A stretch of DNA of 64,000 bases from Terrirhizobium terrae (GCF_030323265.1 NZ_CP104992.1:1521001-1585000), one strand, 5' to 3'; positions 10,986 through 21,817 are shown, counted from the first letter of the stretch. The notes: generated from the letters alone by a model not told the origin. Made by a program: numbers and translations.

Positions 10986-11585
10986 TCACGGCTCGCCGGT
11001 GAACTTGCCCTCGAACGCGAAATCCGACACCTGCTTGCGCTTGCTCGGAACTTCCCGCTCCTGAAGATCCTCCGGCAGCGTGCTCTTGTCGGCAATTCGG
11101 CCGATCGCCGCTGCTGCCTCGACGCGAAAGCCGTCCGGCAGGTCGAGCACGCCGATGGCTTTTTCCTTGTCGAAACCTTCCATGCCATGGGCATGATAGC
11201 CGAGCTTCATCGCCTGGCAGATCACCGAGAACCATGCGGCGCCGGTGTCATAGGAATGGGTATAGGCCTCCTTGCGCTCACCACTGCTGGAGACGCGGTA
11301 GGTCTTCGACACGATGATCATCAATGCCGCCGCGTTCTGCGCCCAGCGCTGATTGCCAGGCACGAGAAGATCGAGGATGGCCGAAAAGGCAGGCGTGCCG
11401 CGCAGGCCATAGATGAAGCGCCACGGCTGGTTGTTGCCGGAGGAGGGTGCCCAGTGCGCGGCATCCAGGATCGTCAGCATCGTCTCCCGATCCATCGTCT
11501 CGTCCGTGAATGCGCGCGGTGACCAGCGATCGAGAAAGAAGACGTCGATGGGAAATTCGGACGTGCGGGTATTGCTGCTGGTCAT
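10986..11585 (-). CDS. Nitroreductase family protein
   Basis: FMN-dependent NAD(P)H oxidoreductase of the nitroreductase fold. 199 aa. RWSPRAFTDETM around residue 20 and AAHWAPSSGNNQPWRF around residue 42 form the FMN/phosphate site; GYHAHGMEGFDKEKA near residue 128 is the typical C-terminal segment. Start 11585 has AAGGAGATCATCC upstream. Physiological substrate unknown; some relatives act as malonic-semialdehyde or general nitro-group reductases. Convergent with gyrB and divergent from phaZ. Confidence 0.88.
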   Translation of the reverse strand: MTSSNTRTSEFPIDVFFLDRWSPRAFTDETMDRETMLTILDAAHWAPSSGNNQPWRFIYGLRGTPAFSAILDLLVPGNQRWAQNAAALMIIVSKTYRVSSSGERKEAYTHSYDTGAAWFSVICQAMKLGYHAHGMEGFDKEKAIGVLDLPDGFRVEAAAAIGRIADKSTLPEDLQEREVPSKRKQVSDFAFEGKFTGEP

Positions 11586-11758
11586 GGATGATCTCCTTGT
11601 TTCTCTTCATGGAAATAAGGGAAGTGCAGCCGATTGCAATCGGCGGGAAGTTTGAAGCTTGCGTGACAAGCCGATACACTTCGGTCATAGATGATGACGG
11701 GAGAGGAACGCCTGACTATCGGGCGCATTGAGGTTCGATAAGGGGAGGAGGCACCGCG

Positions 11759-13075
11759 ATGAAAAGCAGCGCATTCATGTTCTACCAACTGTATGAGTTG
11801 AACCACGCTGCCCTTGCGCCGTTTCGCGCAGGCGCGGAAGCGCTTCGCTTCGTCTCCACCAATCCGATGAACCCGCTGTCGCAGACGGTGCTGGGCCGCA
11901 CGCTCACCGCCAGCCTCGAAGTGTTCGAGCGGGCGACGCGGCGTTACGCCAAACCTGAATTCGGCATCGCGGAAACCACGGTGGAAGGGGAGAAGGTCGC
12001 CGTCACCGAAGAGGTGGTCTGGTCAAAGCCCTTCTGCAATCTTCTGCATTTCAAGCGCGATATTCCCCAGTCCCGGGCGCCGGACCAGAAGATACTCCTC
12101 GTCGCACCGATGTCCGGCCATTACGCGACGCTGCTTCGCGGCACAGTGGAATCGCTTCTGCCCTATGCCGAGGTCTACATTACCGACTGGGTGGACGCCC
12201 GCATGGTCCCCGTCACCGAAGGCAGTTTCGACCTCGATGACTATATCGACTACGTGATCGAGATGCTGCACGCCCTCGGCGCCGGCGCCCATGTCGTCGG
12301 CGTCTGCCAGCCGTCCGTACCGGTTCTCGCCGCCGTCGCCGTCATGGAAGCGAGGCAGGACCCGATGCTTCCGGCCTCGATGATCCTGATGGGTGGGCCG
12401 ATCGACACGCGCATTCATCCGACGGCCGTCAACAATCTCGCCAAGGAACATCCGCTCGAGTGGTTCCGCGACAATGTCATCATGACGGTGCCGTTCCCAC
12501 AGCCCGGTTTCATGCGACCCGTCTATCCCGGCTTCCTGCAGCTCTCGGGTTTTATGTCGATGAACCTCGACCGCCACGTCATGGCGCATCGGGAATTCTT
12601 CGAGCATCTCGTCAAGAACGACGGGGAATCGGCGGAGAAGCACCGCGACTTCTATGATGAATATCTGGCCGTCATGGATCTGACCGAGGAATTCTATCTC
12701 CAGACCGTCGACACGGTCTTCATCCGCCATTCGCTGCCCAAGGGCGAGATGAAACATCGCGACGTCCTCGTCGATACCAAGGCGATCCGCCATGTCGCGC
12801 TGATGACGGTGGAAGGCGAGAACGACGACATTTCCGGCGTCGGGCAAACCCAGGCGGCCCACACGATCTGCCCCAATATCCCTGACGAGATGCGGCTGCA
12901 CTACATGCAGCCGGATGTCGGCCACTATGGCGTCTTCAACGGCTCGCGCTTCAGACGCGAGATCGTGCCGCGCATCCTCGACTTCACTCGACTTCACGCC
13001 AAGGCTGCTGCCGCCGAAAAGCCTTCCGCGGCACCAAAGCGCTCCGGTGTCAAAGGCGGCAAGAAGCCAAGCTAG
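11759..13075 (+). CDS. phaZ: Intracellular polyhydroxybutyrate depolymerase
   Basis: Hydrolyses stored PHB granules to 3-hydroxybutyrate oligomers in the cytoplasm. 438 aa. The opening MFYQLYELNHAALAPFRAGAEA is typical of PhaZ1-type enzymes. The lipase-like box is GVCQPSVPVLAA around residue 181, where Cys replaces the usual serine nucleophile; the catalytic Asp and His follow in VEGENDDISGVGQT and the C-terminal DVGHYGVFNGSRFR. No signal peptide, consistent with the intracellular class. A Lys/Ala-rich tail ends the protein. GAGGAGGCACCGCG precedes the ATG. Confidence 0.92.
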   Translation: MKSSAFMFYQLYELNHAALAPFRAGAEALRFVSTNPMNPLSQTVLGRTLTASLEVFERATRRYAKPEFGIAETTVEGEKVAVTEEVVWSKPFCNLLHFKRDIPQSRAPDQKILLVAPMSGHYATLLRGTVESLLPYAEVYITDWVDARMVPVTEGSFDLDDYIDYVIEMLHALGAGAHVVGVCQPSVPVLAAVAVMEARQDPMLPASMILMGGPIDTRIHPTAVNNLAKEHPLEWFRDNVIMTVPFPQPGFMRPVYPGFLQLSGFMSMNLDRHVMAHREFFEHLVKNDGESAEKHRDFYDEYLAVMDLTEEFYLQTVDTVFIRHSLPKGEMKHRDVLVDTKAIRHVALMTVEGENDDISGVGQTQAAHTICPNIPDEMRLHYMQPDVGHYGVFNGSRFRREIVPRILDFTRLHAKAAAAEKPSAAPKRSGVKGGKKPS

Positions 13076-13210
13076 ATCGATTTTCCGGCGTTATTTCAGA
13101 GACTTCTACAATTTAATCTTCGCTCTTCTTGAAGGGCGATATGCGGCTCACCAAATCGATTCCGTCGGGCTGGCATGCGGCCACCCGCTGCAACCTCAAG
13201 GGTGTGACCC

Positions 13211-13636
13211 ATGAACCAGTCTGCATTGATCCGTCCGGAGTGGACGCCGGCCACCATTGCTCTCATGGTGCTCGGTTTCATAGTGTTCTGGCCGCTTGGC
13301 CTTGCCATGCTCGCCTACATCATTTTCGGGGATCGGCTGCGCGGCTTCAAGCGCGACGCCAATGATCGCGCCGACAAGTGGTTCGCCGGCTGCCGCCGCG
13401 CGAGCCGTCGCTACAACAACACGCATTTCTCCACCGGCAACGTCGCCTTCGACGACTGGCGGAAGGCCGAACTCGACCGTCTGGAAGAAGAACGCCGCAA
13501 GCTCGACGAAATGCGCGAAGAGTTCGACACTTACGCGCGCGAGCTTCGCCGCGCCAAGGACCAGGAAGAGTTCGACCGCTTCATGCGCGACCGCAAAAAC
13601 CGGCCGAACGGCGACCAGCAGGTCGTCGACCTGTAG
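13211..13636 (+). CDS. DUF2852 small membrane protein
   Basis: 141 aa. One N-terminal membrane helix at about residues 15-38 (LMVLGFIVFWPLGLAMLAYIIF), preceded by RPEWTP, then a basic loop and a long charged coiled coil at about residues 88-130 (LDRLEEERRKLDEMREEFDTYARELRRAKDQEEFDRFM), where the family consensus is most conserved. Topology: short N-terminus, one helix, cytoplasmic coiled coil. Role unknown. It ends at an intrinsic terminator. Confidence 0.85.
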   Translation: MNQSALIRPEWTPATIALMVLGFIVFWPLGLAMLAYIIFGDRLRGFKRDANDRADKWFAGCRRASRRYNNTHFSTGNVAFDDWRKAELDRLEEERRKLDEMREEFDTYARELRRAKDQEEFDRFMRDRKNRPNGDQQVVDL

Positions 13637-13664
13637 CATCGCTGCAAGGAACTCGGCTGTTAAG

Positions 13665-13692
13665 GCCGGCGCTCAAGGGGCGCCGGCTTTTT
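13665..13692 (+). terminator. Intrinsic terminator after the DUF2852 gene
   Basis: Stem GCCGGCGC 13665-13672 with GCGCCGGC 13680-13687 followed by TTTTT. Confidence 0.85.
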
Positions 13693-13730
13693 CATGGGAA
13701 GATTTTGAGTGAATCGGCTAAGGATAGTCC

Positions 13731-14492
13731 ATGTTCGCGCTTCTGAAAAAGCCTGTCCGCCGCCCGTCGAGACCGCTCGAAACGGTGAAGCGCACCCTTA
13801 ATGTCGGCGATCGGGCCTTGCCGCTGACGATCAAGGAAAACAGCCGCGCCACCCGCATCACGCTTAGGATAGAGCCGGGCGGTCGCGCGCTGAACCTGAC
13901 CGTTCCGGTGGGCCTCAAGAAATACGAGATCGACGATTTCCTCGCCCGCCACGATGGCTGGCTTCGGACCAAGCTGTCGAAATTCTCGACCGACAATCCG
14001 ATCCGGCCGGGCGGCCAGATTTCCATCCGCGGCGTCATCCACCGGATCGATCACACCGGAACGCTGCGCGGCGTCACCGAAGCCATCGTCGTGGACGGCG
14101 AACCGGTGCTGAAGGTCAGCGGGCTTGAAGACCATATAGGCCGCCGCATCTCTACCTTCCTCAAGAAGGAGGCCCGCCGCGATCTGGAGGCCTTGGCCCG
14201 CCGGCATGCAGCCTCGATCCGCAAGCCGATCACCTCGGTGTCGATGAAGGATACCCGCAGCCGCTGGGGGTCATGCTCCTGGGATGGAAACCTGAGTTTT
14301 TCCTGGCGCATCGTCATGGCGCCGCCGCTCGTGATCGACTATCTGGCGGCACATGAAGTGGCGCATCTGAAGGAAATGAACCACGGCCCGAAATTCTGGG
14401 CGCTGTGCAAACAACTCTGCCCGCGGATGGAAGAGGCCCGCCGCTGGCTGAAGCTGCACGGTTCGCAGCTCCACGCAATCGATTTCAGCTGA
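13731..14492 (+). CDS. YgjP-like (SprT/M48-type, DUF45) metallopeptidase
   Basis: 253 aa. Zinc-dependent hydrolase of the YgjP/DUF45 family, substrate unknown. The zinc motif is HEVAHLKEMNH around residues 205-215 (HExxH plus third histidine in NHGPKFW). Upstream DTRSRWGSCSWDGNLSFSWRIVMAP is the family hallmark that leads into the active site. No signal peptide, so cytosolic. It is followed on the opposite strand by the wall-hydrolase gene with only about 26 bp between stops. Confidence 0.9.
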   Translation: MFALLKKPVRRPSRPLETVKRTLNVGDRALPLTIKENSRATRITLRIEPGGRALNLTVPVGLKKYEIDDFLARHDGWLRTKLSKFSTDNPIRPGGQISIRGVIHRIDHTGTLRGVTEAIVVDGEPVLKVSGLEDHIGRRISTFLKKEARRDLEALARRHAASIRKPITSVSMKDTRSRWGSCSWDGNLSFSWRIVMAPPLVIDYLAAHEVAHLKEMNHGPKFWALCKQLCPRMEEARRWLKLHGSQLHAIDFS

Positions 14493-14518
14493 TCAGAACT
14501 ATGAAGCGGCGACCGGGC

Positions 14519-15554
14519 TTACTGCCAGTCGCTGGTGCGCATCATCCAGTCCTGCTGGGAAAGACCGGTGGGCTGGTCGGCCATGGCCATGCCGGCGCCC
14601 GGACGCTTCTGTACCTGCGGACGCATGGTCGGAACCGGGATGTTGTCGTCGCTCGCAAGGCTTGCCGGATAGACGCGCGCCGGCGTGACCGACGAGTTCT
14701 GCGGCACCGAATAGGCGGTATCGAAAGCCTGCTCCATGCTGGCGCGCTTGATGGCGGCCGCAATGATCGGTTCGACGGAAGGCTTGGAGGCGGCGGCCAG
14801 CTGCTGCGACGCGTCGCGCGCGCCCTTGGTGGCGGCAACAGAAGCCGGCATCGTTACCGGAACCGGTGCGGATTCCAGTGCCACGGCCTGTGTCGGATTG
14901 CTTGCAGGCGCCGTTGAAGGTGCAACGGCAGCGATCGCGTTCTGCGCCGTACCGGCCGAGTTGAAGGCCAGTACGTAGGAATCCGCCGATTGCGGTTCCG
15001 CCGTCTGCAATTCGCCGTCGCGGCCGCGCTTCTCGTAGAACACGTTGCCGCCGGCGAGACGCCACGTAATGCATGTTCTTGTAGGGGAATGTCAGTCCCT
15101 TGGTGTGGAAGAACATGGCGCTCTTCACGTCAGGATGCCGGGCACCCTTGAGAACCGCGTCGGCAGCCTTGTTGAGGTCGGGCGCCGTGTCCTCGTCCAT
15201 CTTGCGGGTCATCACGCCCGGCGCGAACTGGTTCTTCTGGGTAACGACGCCGCAGATCGTGGGCGGGTAGATGCCGGAGGTCAGGCGGTTCATCACCACG
15301 CTACCGACCGCAAGGAAGCCATTCTCGCTCGTGCGCCTGGATTCGAAATACATCGCGCGCTTCAGGCACTCGCGATCCTTGTTCGTGTAGCTGTAGACTG
15401 TCTTGGAGGGCGCCGCTTCCGCGGCAGCCAGCTTCGTGGGCTTCGTCTTCGCATCGACGGAAGCCGTCGTCTGCGTGCTCGTGCATGCGGAGAGCAGTCC
15501 TCCTGCAGCTAGACAAAGTGCTGCGCGCAAAGCAGCCCCAGTGATCGTCGCCAT
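14519..15554 (-). CDS. SleB-type cell-wall hydrolase lipoprotein; one extra base breaks the frame at about 15059
   Basis: Predicted N-acetylmuramyl hydrolase of the SleB (Hydrolase_2) family. Start ATG 15554 gives a lipoprotein signal with LLSAC lipobox around residue 24. The SleB domain runs from about residue 55: CLKRAMYFESR, GFLAVGSVVMNRL, YPPTICGVVTQKNQFAPG, and AMFFHTKGLTFPYKNMHYVA. There the frame breaks; removing one base near 15059 restores HYVA-LAGGN-VFYEKR and a long Ala/Ser/Pro-rich tail to the stop at 14519 (about 344 aa). As written, the first frame runs on to 14499. A sequencing error is the simplest explanation. Confidence 0.82.
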
Positions 15555-15781
15555 TGTATCCCCGCCAAAAAATTTCAAAAATCGTCTCGGCGGGAAATAA
15601 CCTACCTCACTTTGCACATATGATCAATTATCTTTCACAAGCGTTCAAGTTATGGAAATTCCATTCCTTTTCTCATTTTGGGCAATAAAATATTTCATGA
15701 GTAAATTCTCATATATCCGCTATTTACATACCGTGAAGCGACCGCGATTCGCGTCGTAGCATTCGATCCGAAGCGCCATAT

Positions 15782-15810
15782 TTGCGGTGCCATTCCATCC
15801 ACTTATATAA
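15782..15810 (+). promoter_or_regulatory. Candidate trpF promoter in the 15555-15851 gap
   Basis: TTGCGG (15782-15787) and ATATAA (15805-15810) with 17-nt spacing, about 42 nt before the trpF ATG. The rest of this roughly 300-bp gap is AT-rich with ATGAG...CTCAT inverted repeats at about 15698-15713 and no gene; no trp leader peptide was found. Confidence 0.35.
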
Positions 15811-15851
15811 AGAGCCTCGACTCACAAGGCATTTCGTGTCACTGCGCCGTC

Positions 15852-16502
15852 ATGAAAACCGACGTCAAGATTTGCGGATTGAAGACTGCGGACGCCATCG
15901 AACGTGCGGTGGCCCGCGGCGCCACCCATATCGGCTTCATCTTCTTCGAAAAGAGCCCTCGCAATATCGATCCGGCATTGGCCGGTGAGCTCGCGGATGC
16001 GGTGCGCGGCAAGGTCAAGATCGTCGCGGTCACGGTTGACGCCAACGACGAGGATCTCGACGACATCGTCTCGCTGTTGCGGCCGGATATCCTGCAATTG
16101 CATGGTCACGAGAGCCCGGAACGCATTCTGCACATAAAAGCGCTTTACGGTCTTCCCGTCATGAAGGTCTTCTCGGTGCGCGAGGCGGCCGATCTGGACC
16201 GCGTCGATCCCTATATCGGCGTTGCCGATCGCTTCCTCTTCGATGCCAAGGCGCCGAAGGGTTCGGAACTGCCCGGCGGCAACGGGGTATCCTTCGACTG
16301 GAACCTGATGGGCTCGCTTGACGGAAGCGTCGATTACATGCTTTCCGGAGGCCTGAACAAGGAGAATGTCGCTATCGCGCTTTCCTCGACGCGGGCCACG
16401 GGCGTAGATGTCTCGTCCGGCGTGGAAAGCGAGCCGGGCGTCAAGGACCTTGGCATGATCGACGCGTTCTTCGATGCCATAAAGTCGGCCGCGAAACGCT
16501 GA
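15852..16502 (+). CDS. trpF: Phosphoribosylanthranilate isomerase
   Basis: Amadori isomerisation of phosphoribosylanthranilate, third step of tryptophan synthesis. 216 aa TIM barrel. Opens with KTDVKICGLKTADAIERAVARGATHIGFIFFEKSPR, containing the catalytic Cys of KICG. The general-acid Asp and phosphate loops are in VAVTVDAN and MLSGGLNKENV; the terminal DVSSGVESEPGVKD is the family signature. Starts a rightward trpF-trpB-trpA-accD-folC run. Confidence 0.95.
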   Translation: MKTDVKICGLKTADAIERAVARGATHIGFIFFEKSPRNIDPALAGELADAVRGKVKIVAVTVDANDEDLDDIVSLLRPDILQLHGHESPERILHIKALYGLPVMKVFSVREAADLDRVDPYIGVADRFLFDAKAPKGSELPGGNGVSFDWNLMGSLDGSVDYMLSGGLNKENVAIALSSTRATGVDVSSGVESEPGVKDLGMIDAFFDAIKSAAKR

Positions 16503-16514
16503 AGGAGTTTGAAA

Positions 16515-17735
<1,221 letters not shown>

Positions 17736-17738
17736 GAC

Positions 17739-18578
17739 ATGACTGCGCGTATGGATGCACGTTTCGCCAAGGTGAAGGCCGAGGGCCGTCCGGTTCTCGT
17801 CACCTATTTCATGGGCGGCGATCCGGATTTCGACACCTCGCTCGGCATCATGAAGGCTCTGCCGGATGCCGGTGCGGACATCATCGAGCTCGGCATGCCG
17901 TTTTCCGATCCGATGGCTGACGGCCCGACGATCCAGCTTGCCGGTCAGCGCGCCCTGAAGGGCGGCCAGACGCTGGCAAAGACGCTGGAACTGGCAAGGA
18001 AATTCCGCGAGACGGATGCCCACACGCCGATCGTCATGATGGGCTATTACAATCCGATCTACATCTACGGCGTCGACAGGTTCCTCGACGATGCGATCGC
18101 CTGCGGCATCGATGGCCTTATTGTCGTCGACCTGCCGCCGGAAATGGATGACGAACTCTGCATCCCGGCGCTCGAAAAGGGCATCAACTTCATCCGCCTG
18201 GCGACGCCGACCACTGACGACAAGCGCCTGCCTGCCGTCTTGAAGAACACGTCCGGCTTCGTCTACTACGTCTCGATGAACGGCATCACCGGTTCGGCCC
18301 TGCCGGATCCGTCGCGGATCTCTGGCGCGGTCTCGCGCATCAAGGGCCATACCGATCTTCCCGTCTGCGTCGGCTTCGGCGTCAAGACGGCCGATCACGC
18401 CAAGGCAATCGGTGCGGCAGCAGATGGTGTCGTCGTCGGCACCGCGATCGTCGCCCAGATTGCCGGAAGTCTCACCAAGGACGGCGCAGCCGGCCCCGAT
18501 ACGATCGCGTCCGTTGCGACGCTCGTGAAGGGTCTCGCTACCGGCGTGCGTGCCGCGCGCCTTGTCGCCGCTGAATAA
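17739..18578 (+). CDS. trpA: Tryptophan synthase alpha chain
   Basis: Cleaves indole-3-glycerol phosphate to indole and G3P and channels indole to TrpB. 279 aa TIM barrel. [15 protein letters not shown], the catalytic Glu in [19 protein letters not shown], the loop with VVDLPPEM, and [15 protein letters not shown] plus VCVGFGVKT mark the family. Follows trpB directly. Confidence 0.96.
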   Translation: MTARMDARFAKVKAEGRPVLVTYFMGGDPDFDTSLGIMKALPDAGADIIELGMPFSDPMADGPTIQLAGQRALKGGQTLAKTLELARKFRETDAHTPIVMMGYYNPIYIYGVDRFLDDAIACGIDGLIVVDLPPEMDDELCIPALEKGINFIRLATPTTDDKRLPAVLKNTSGFVYYVSMNGITGSALPDPSRISGAVSRIKGHTDLPVCVGFGVKTADHAKAIGAAADGVVVGTAIVAQIAGSLTKDGAAGPDTIASVATLVKGLATGVRAARLVAAE

Positions 18579-18621
18579 AGAGCCCAGATAGGGCCGAACG
18601 CTAAACTCGGAGTACGCCAAA

Positions 18622-19530
18622 GTGAACTGGATCACCAACTACGTCCGGCCGCGCATCAACTCCATGCTCGGCCGTCCCGACAGGGACGTTCCTGAAAACC
18701 TCTGGATCAAGTGCCCGGAAACCGGGGAAATGGTCTTCCACAAGGATCTGGAAGAGAACAAGTGGGTCATTCCCGCCTCCGGCTTCCACATGAAGATGCC
18801 GGCCAAGGCCCGCCTGAAGGACCTGTTCGACGGTGGCGAGTTTGAATCCCTGCCGCAGCCGAAGGTCGCCCAGGACCCGCTGAAATTCCGCGATTCCAAG
18901 AAATATGCTGACCGTCTCAAGGATAGCCGTCTGAAGACCGAGCAGGAGGACACGATCCTCGCCGGCCTCGGCAAGGTCCAGGGTGTCAAGCTCGTCGCCG
19001 TCGTGCATGAATTCAACTTCATCGGCGGTTCGCTCGGCATGGCCGCCGGCGAGGCGATCGTGAAGGCCTGCGAGCGCGCGCTGAAGGAAAAGTGCCCGCT
19101 GGTTATCTTCCCGGCCTCGGGTGGCGCCCGCATGCAGGAAGGCATCCTGTCCCTGATGCAGCTGCCGCGCGCCACGGTCGCCGTAGACATGCTCAAGGAA
19201 GCCGGCCTTCCCTACATCGTCGTCCTCACCAATCCGACGACAGGAGGTGTCACCGCCTCCTACGCGATGTTGGGCGACGTCCATATCGCCGAGCCGGGCG
19301 CTGAAATCGGTTTTGCCGGCAAGCGCGTTATCGAGCAGACCCTGCGCGAAAAGCTGCCGGAAGGTTTCCAGACGGCCGAATACCTCCTGGAACACGGCAT
19401 GGTCGACATGGTCGTCAAGCGCCATGATTTGCCGGCCACGCTCGCCCGCATCCTGAAGATCCTGACGAAGCAGTCGGTTCAGGAAGCGCTTCCGGCGCCA
19501 GCGCCGGTACCGGTCGCCGCCAGCGCCTGA
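18622..19530 (+). CDS. accD: Acetyl-CoA carboxylase carboxyltransferase beta subunit
   Basis: Carboxyltransferase half with AccA; forms malonyl-CoA for fatty acid synthesis. 302 aa from GTG 18622. The carboxyltransferase core carries KIT-like [35 protein letters not shown] (the GGARMQEG oxyanion region), [20 protein letters not shown] and [10 protein letters not shown]. The N-terminal zinc-ribbon region has [19 protein letters not shown] with a single Cys, not the four of E. coli AccD, so zinc binding looks lost. Known rhizobial AccD proteins share this, as I recall. Located between trpA and folC, a common alphaproteobacterial order. Confidence 0.94.
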   Translation: MNWITNYVRPRINSMLGRPDRDVPENLWIKCPETGEMVFHKDLEENKWVIPASGFHMKMPAKARLKDLFDGGEFESLPQPKVAQDPLKFRDSKKYADRLKDSRLKTEQEDTILAGLGKVQGVKLVAVVHEFNFIGGSLGMAAGEAIVKACERALKEKCPLVIFPASGGARMQEGILSLMQLPRATVAVDMLKEAGLPYIVVLTNPTTGGVTASYAMLGDVHIAEPGAEIGFAGKRVIEQTLREKLPEGFQTAEYLLEHGMVDMVVKRHDLPATLARILKILTKQSVQEALPAPAPVPVAASA

Positions 19531-19558
19531 TCAGACTGCCAGAGATCGGAGCTGCGGG

Positions 19559-20944
19559 ATGAACACGAAAAACCAGCCCGTCGCAAGCGAGGCCGAACAG
19601 GAGATCGAGAAGCTGATGACCCTTCATCCGAAGGGTTTCGACCTCTCGCTCGATCGCATCTCGCGCCTGCTCGAAACGCTCGGTAATCCGCATCTCAATC
19701 TGCCGCCGGTCATCCATGTGGCCGGCACCAACGGCAAGGGCTCCTGCACCGCCTTCTGTCGCGCGCTTATGGAAGCGGGCGGCCATGCGGTTCATGTTCA
19801 CACGTCTCCGCATCTCGTCCAGTGGCATGAGCGCTTCCGCATCGGCGTGAAGGGCGGTCGTGGCAGGCTTGTGGAAGACGCGCTTCTGGCCGACGCGCTC
19901 CGCCGCGTCGCTGCTGCCAATGGCGGCCAGATGATCACCGTCTTCGAGATCCTGACGGCCGCCACCTTCCTCCTCTTCGCCGAACAGCCGGCGGATGCCG
20001 TGATCCTCGAAGTCGGGCTCGGTGGGCGTTTCGACGCGACCAATGTCATTGCCAAACCGGCGGTCTCGGTCATCATGCCGATCGCGCTCGACCATCAGGC
20101 CTATCTCGGCGACAAGGTGGAACTGATCGCGGCCGAAAAGGCCGGCATCATGAAACGCGGCTGCCCGGTTGTGATCGGCCAGCAGGAATTCGATGCGGCC
20201 CGCGAGGTGCTCGTCTCCACCGCCGAACGGCTCGGTTGCCCTCATATCGTTTACGGACAGGATTTCTCCGCCCATGAGGAATTCGGCCGGCTGATCTATC
20301 AGGACGAGGAAGGCCTGCATGATCTGACGCTTCCGCGTCTTCCCGGTCGCCACCAATATGCGAATGCCGCCGCTGCGATCCGCGCCGTCAAGTCCGCCGG
20401 TTTTGCCGTCACCGACCAGATGATGGAGCGCGCGATGGCGACGGTCGAATGGCCGGCGCGCCTGCAGCGGCTGACCGAGGGTGCGCTCGTCGATATCGCC
20501 CCGGCCGGTGCCGAAATCTGGCTCGATGGCGGCCACAACCCGGCCGGCGGAGAAGTCATAGCCGAGGCCATGGCCGCCTTCGAGGAACGCCAGCCCCGGC
20601 CGCTCTATCTCGTCACCGGCATGATCAACACCAAGGACCCGGTAGGTTATTTCCGCGCCTTTGCCGATCTCGCCGAACACGTCTTCACCGTCCGCATCCG
20701 CGACAGCGAGGCGGGGCTCGATCCGGTCGTCCTCGCCAACGCCGCCTATGATGCCGGCCTCGTGGCCGAACCGGCGGGCTCGACCGAGGAAGCGCTGAAA
20801 GAAATCGCCGCCCGCCAGGTCCCCGGCAGCCCGCCCCCCGCATCCTCATCGGCGGCTCCCTCTATTTCGCCGGCAACGTGCTCTCCGACAACGGCACCCC
20901 GCCGACGTGATTGCTTGGCGGATGCGGCACGTCGGATAGTTTAA
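19559..20944 (+). CDS. folC: Folylpolyglutamate/dihydrofolate synthase; last codons shifted by one base in a C run
   Basis: Adds glutamate to dihydropteroate and to folates. HVAGTNGKGSCTAF (P-loop) around residue 56, VFEILTAATFLLF, EVGLGGRFDATNV, and WLDGGHNPAGGEV are diagnostic. The last 40 residues read SPPPASSSAAPS..., unlike the family; one extra C in the run near 20832-20837 gives RILIGGSLYFAGNVLSDNGTPPT and a stop at 20908-20910 (450 aa, usual length). As written the frame runs to 20944. The C-terminal strand is conserved in the family, so an error at a homopolymer is more likely than real divergence. Confidence 0.9.
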   Translation: MNTKNQPVASEAEQEIEKLMTLHPKGFDLSLDRISRLLETLGNPHLNLPPVIHVAGTNGKGSCTAFCRALMEAGGHAVHVHTSPHLVQWHERFRIGVKGGRGRLVEDALLADALRRVAAANGGQMITVFEILTAATFLLFAEQPADAVILEVGLGGRFDATNVIAKPAVSVIMPIALDHQAYLGDKVELIAAEKAGIMKRGCPVVIGQQEFDAAREVLVSTAERLGCPHIVYGQDFSAHEEFGRLIYQDEEGLHDLTLPRLPGRHQYANAAAAIRAVKSAGFAVTDQMMERAMATVEWPARLQRLTEGALVDIAPAGAEIWLDGGHNPAGGEVIAEAMAAFEERQPRPLYLVTGMINTKDPVGYFRAFADLAEHVFTVRIRDSEAGLDPVVLANAAYDAGLVAEPAGSTEEALKEIAARQVPGSPPPASSSAAPSISPATCSPTTAPRRRDCLADAARRIV

Positions 20945-20968
20945 TTCCGCTTCAAATGCCGGTGGTGA

Positions 20969-21051
20969 CCTCACCCCTCTCCTGAAAAATCTAGCACTTA
21001 GCTTGTCAGCTAAGATGCTGATTTTTCTTCCTCTCCCGCATCGGGGTGAGG
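20969..21051. repeat. Large intergenic hairpin after folC, possible terminator
   Basis: Outer arms CCTCACCCC 20969-20977 and GGGGTGAGG 21043-21051. Inner 20-nt arms at 20984-21003 and 21008-21027 around the loop TGTC, with two mismatches, both flanked by A5/T5 tracts (GAAAAATC/GATTTTTC). The A/T tracts at both sides make it a plausible bidirectional terminator for folC. It resembles dispersed rhizobial intergenic palindromes. Confidence 0.65.
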
Positions 21052-21780
21052 ACTGGTCGGCGAAGCCGACGAAACGATCCAGTGAATCGTTTCGAAGGAC
21101 GAACGCCTTGAGCCCAAGCGAAAGGCCGGGGACGTTCCGGCACCCCTTTTGAGCAATTTCAATCCCTTACAACAAACTTCATCCCCGTCTTTTCGAACTC
21201 TGCCTACAATCCCCCGTCCCGTCGCGGATACACCGGAAGGCGTTCCGGCGAGGCGGGGCCGGCACTGGTGGTGAAGGGACGACGTGAACCTTCCTCATCG
21301 GGGTCCGTGAGAAAATGGTTGCCCTCCGACGACCGGGAGGCGCGGGATGAAAGTCGGACCGACATCCCGCATCACTTCCCTGATGGCGCGTCGGGCGTGC
21401 CTGTGAGGCATTACAGGATGGCGGGATGGCGCCATGGGGCGTTCGCGGATGTCTTCGGATCTCCGGAAACCATGGCGCAGGTGGATGACGTGGCCCAAGG
21501 TCGTCATGGCCCGGGTCGGGTTCCGTAAAAGGGCGTGCATGACACTCGCAAATGAGACACGCCCCCGTGCCCACTGTCCCGCTCACCGCAGAGCAACCGG
21601 AGTTCACGGATAAAAACTGCCGAACGGGGCGCTGAGAGGTGTCACTTTAAACTAAACTTGCGAGGCAGCTTTCAGCGCCCCGGCCGACTTCGGATCAAGT
21701 CCGAAATGAAAATGCCAAAGATCGCCAAGGGAGGACTCCGCCTTGCAATCAGGATACGCCGAAAATCGCCAACACCACAC
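21052..21780. other. Unassigned gap between folC and trxA with several small hairpins
   Basis: About 730 bp without a supportable gene. Short open frames on both strands are Pro/Arg/His-rich and lack family features or ribosome sites. Structural signals: CGAAACGAT 21070-21078 with ATCGTTTCG 21086-21094; GGGGCGCTGA 21626-21635 with TCAGCGCCCC 21672-21681; TTCGGATCAAGTCCGAA at about 21690-21706. Base composition is like the neighbours (GC-rich) except the last 100 bp. A structured RNA, a decayed gene or a composite of repeats are all possible; I could not recognise it. Confidence 0.4.
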
Positions 21781-21781
21781 A

Positions 21782-21810
21782 AACAAAAACCCGGCTGATC
21801 GCTCAACCGG
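21782..21810 (-). terminator. Intrinsic terminator of trxA
   Basis: On the complement, CCGGTTGA (21810-21803) pairs with TCAGCCGG (21798-21791) over a 4-nt loop with one G-T pair, followed by GTTTTTGTT. Confidence 0.75.
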
Positions 21811-21817
21811 ACTTTTG

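Noticed and set aside
16509..16514. TTG start for trpB
   Set aside because: Spacing to AAGGAG is about one nucleotide; GTG 16515 fits.
21179..21607. Minus-strand 142-codon frame in the folC-trxA gap
   Set aside because: Composition is Pro/Arg/Cys-rich and unlike a protein; no start context.
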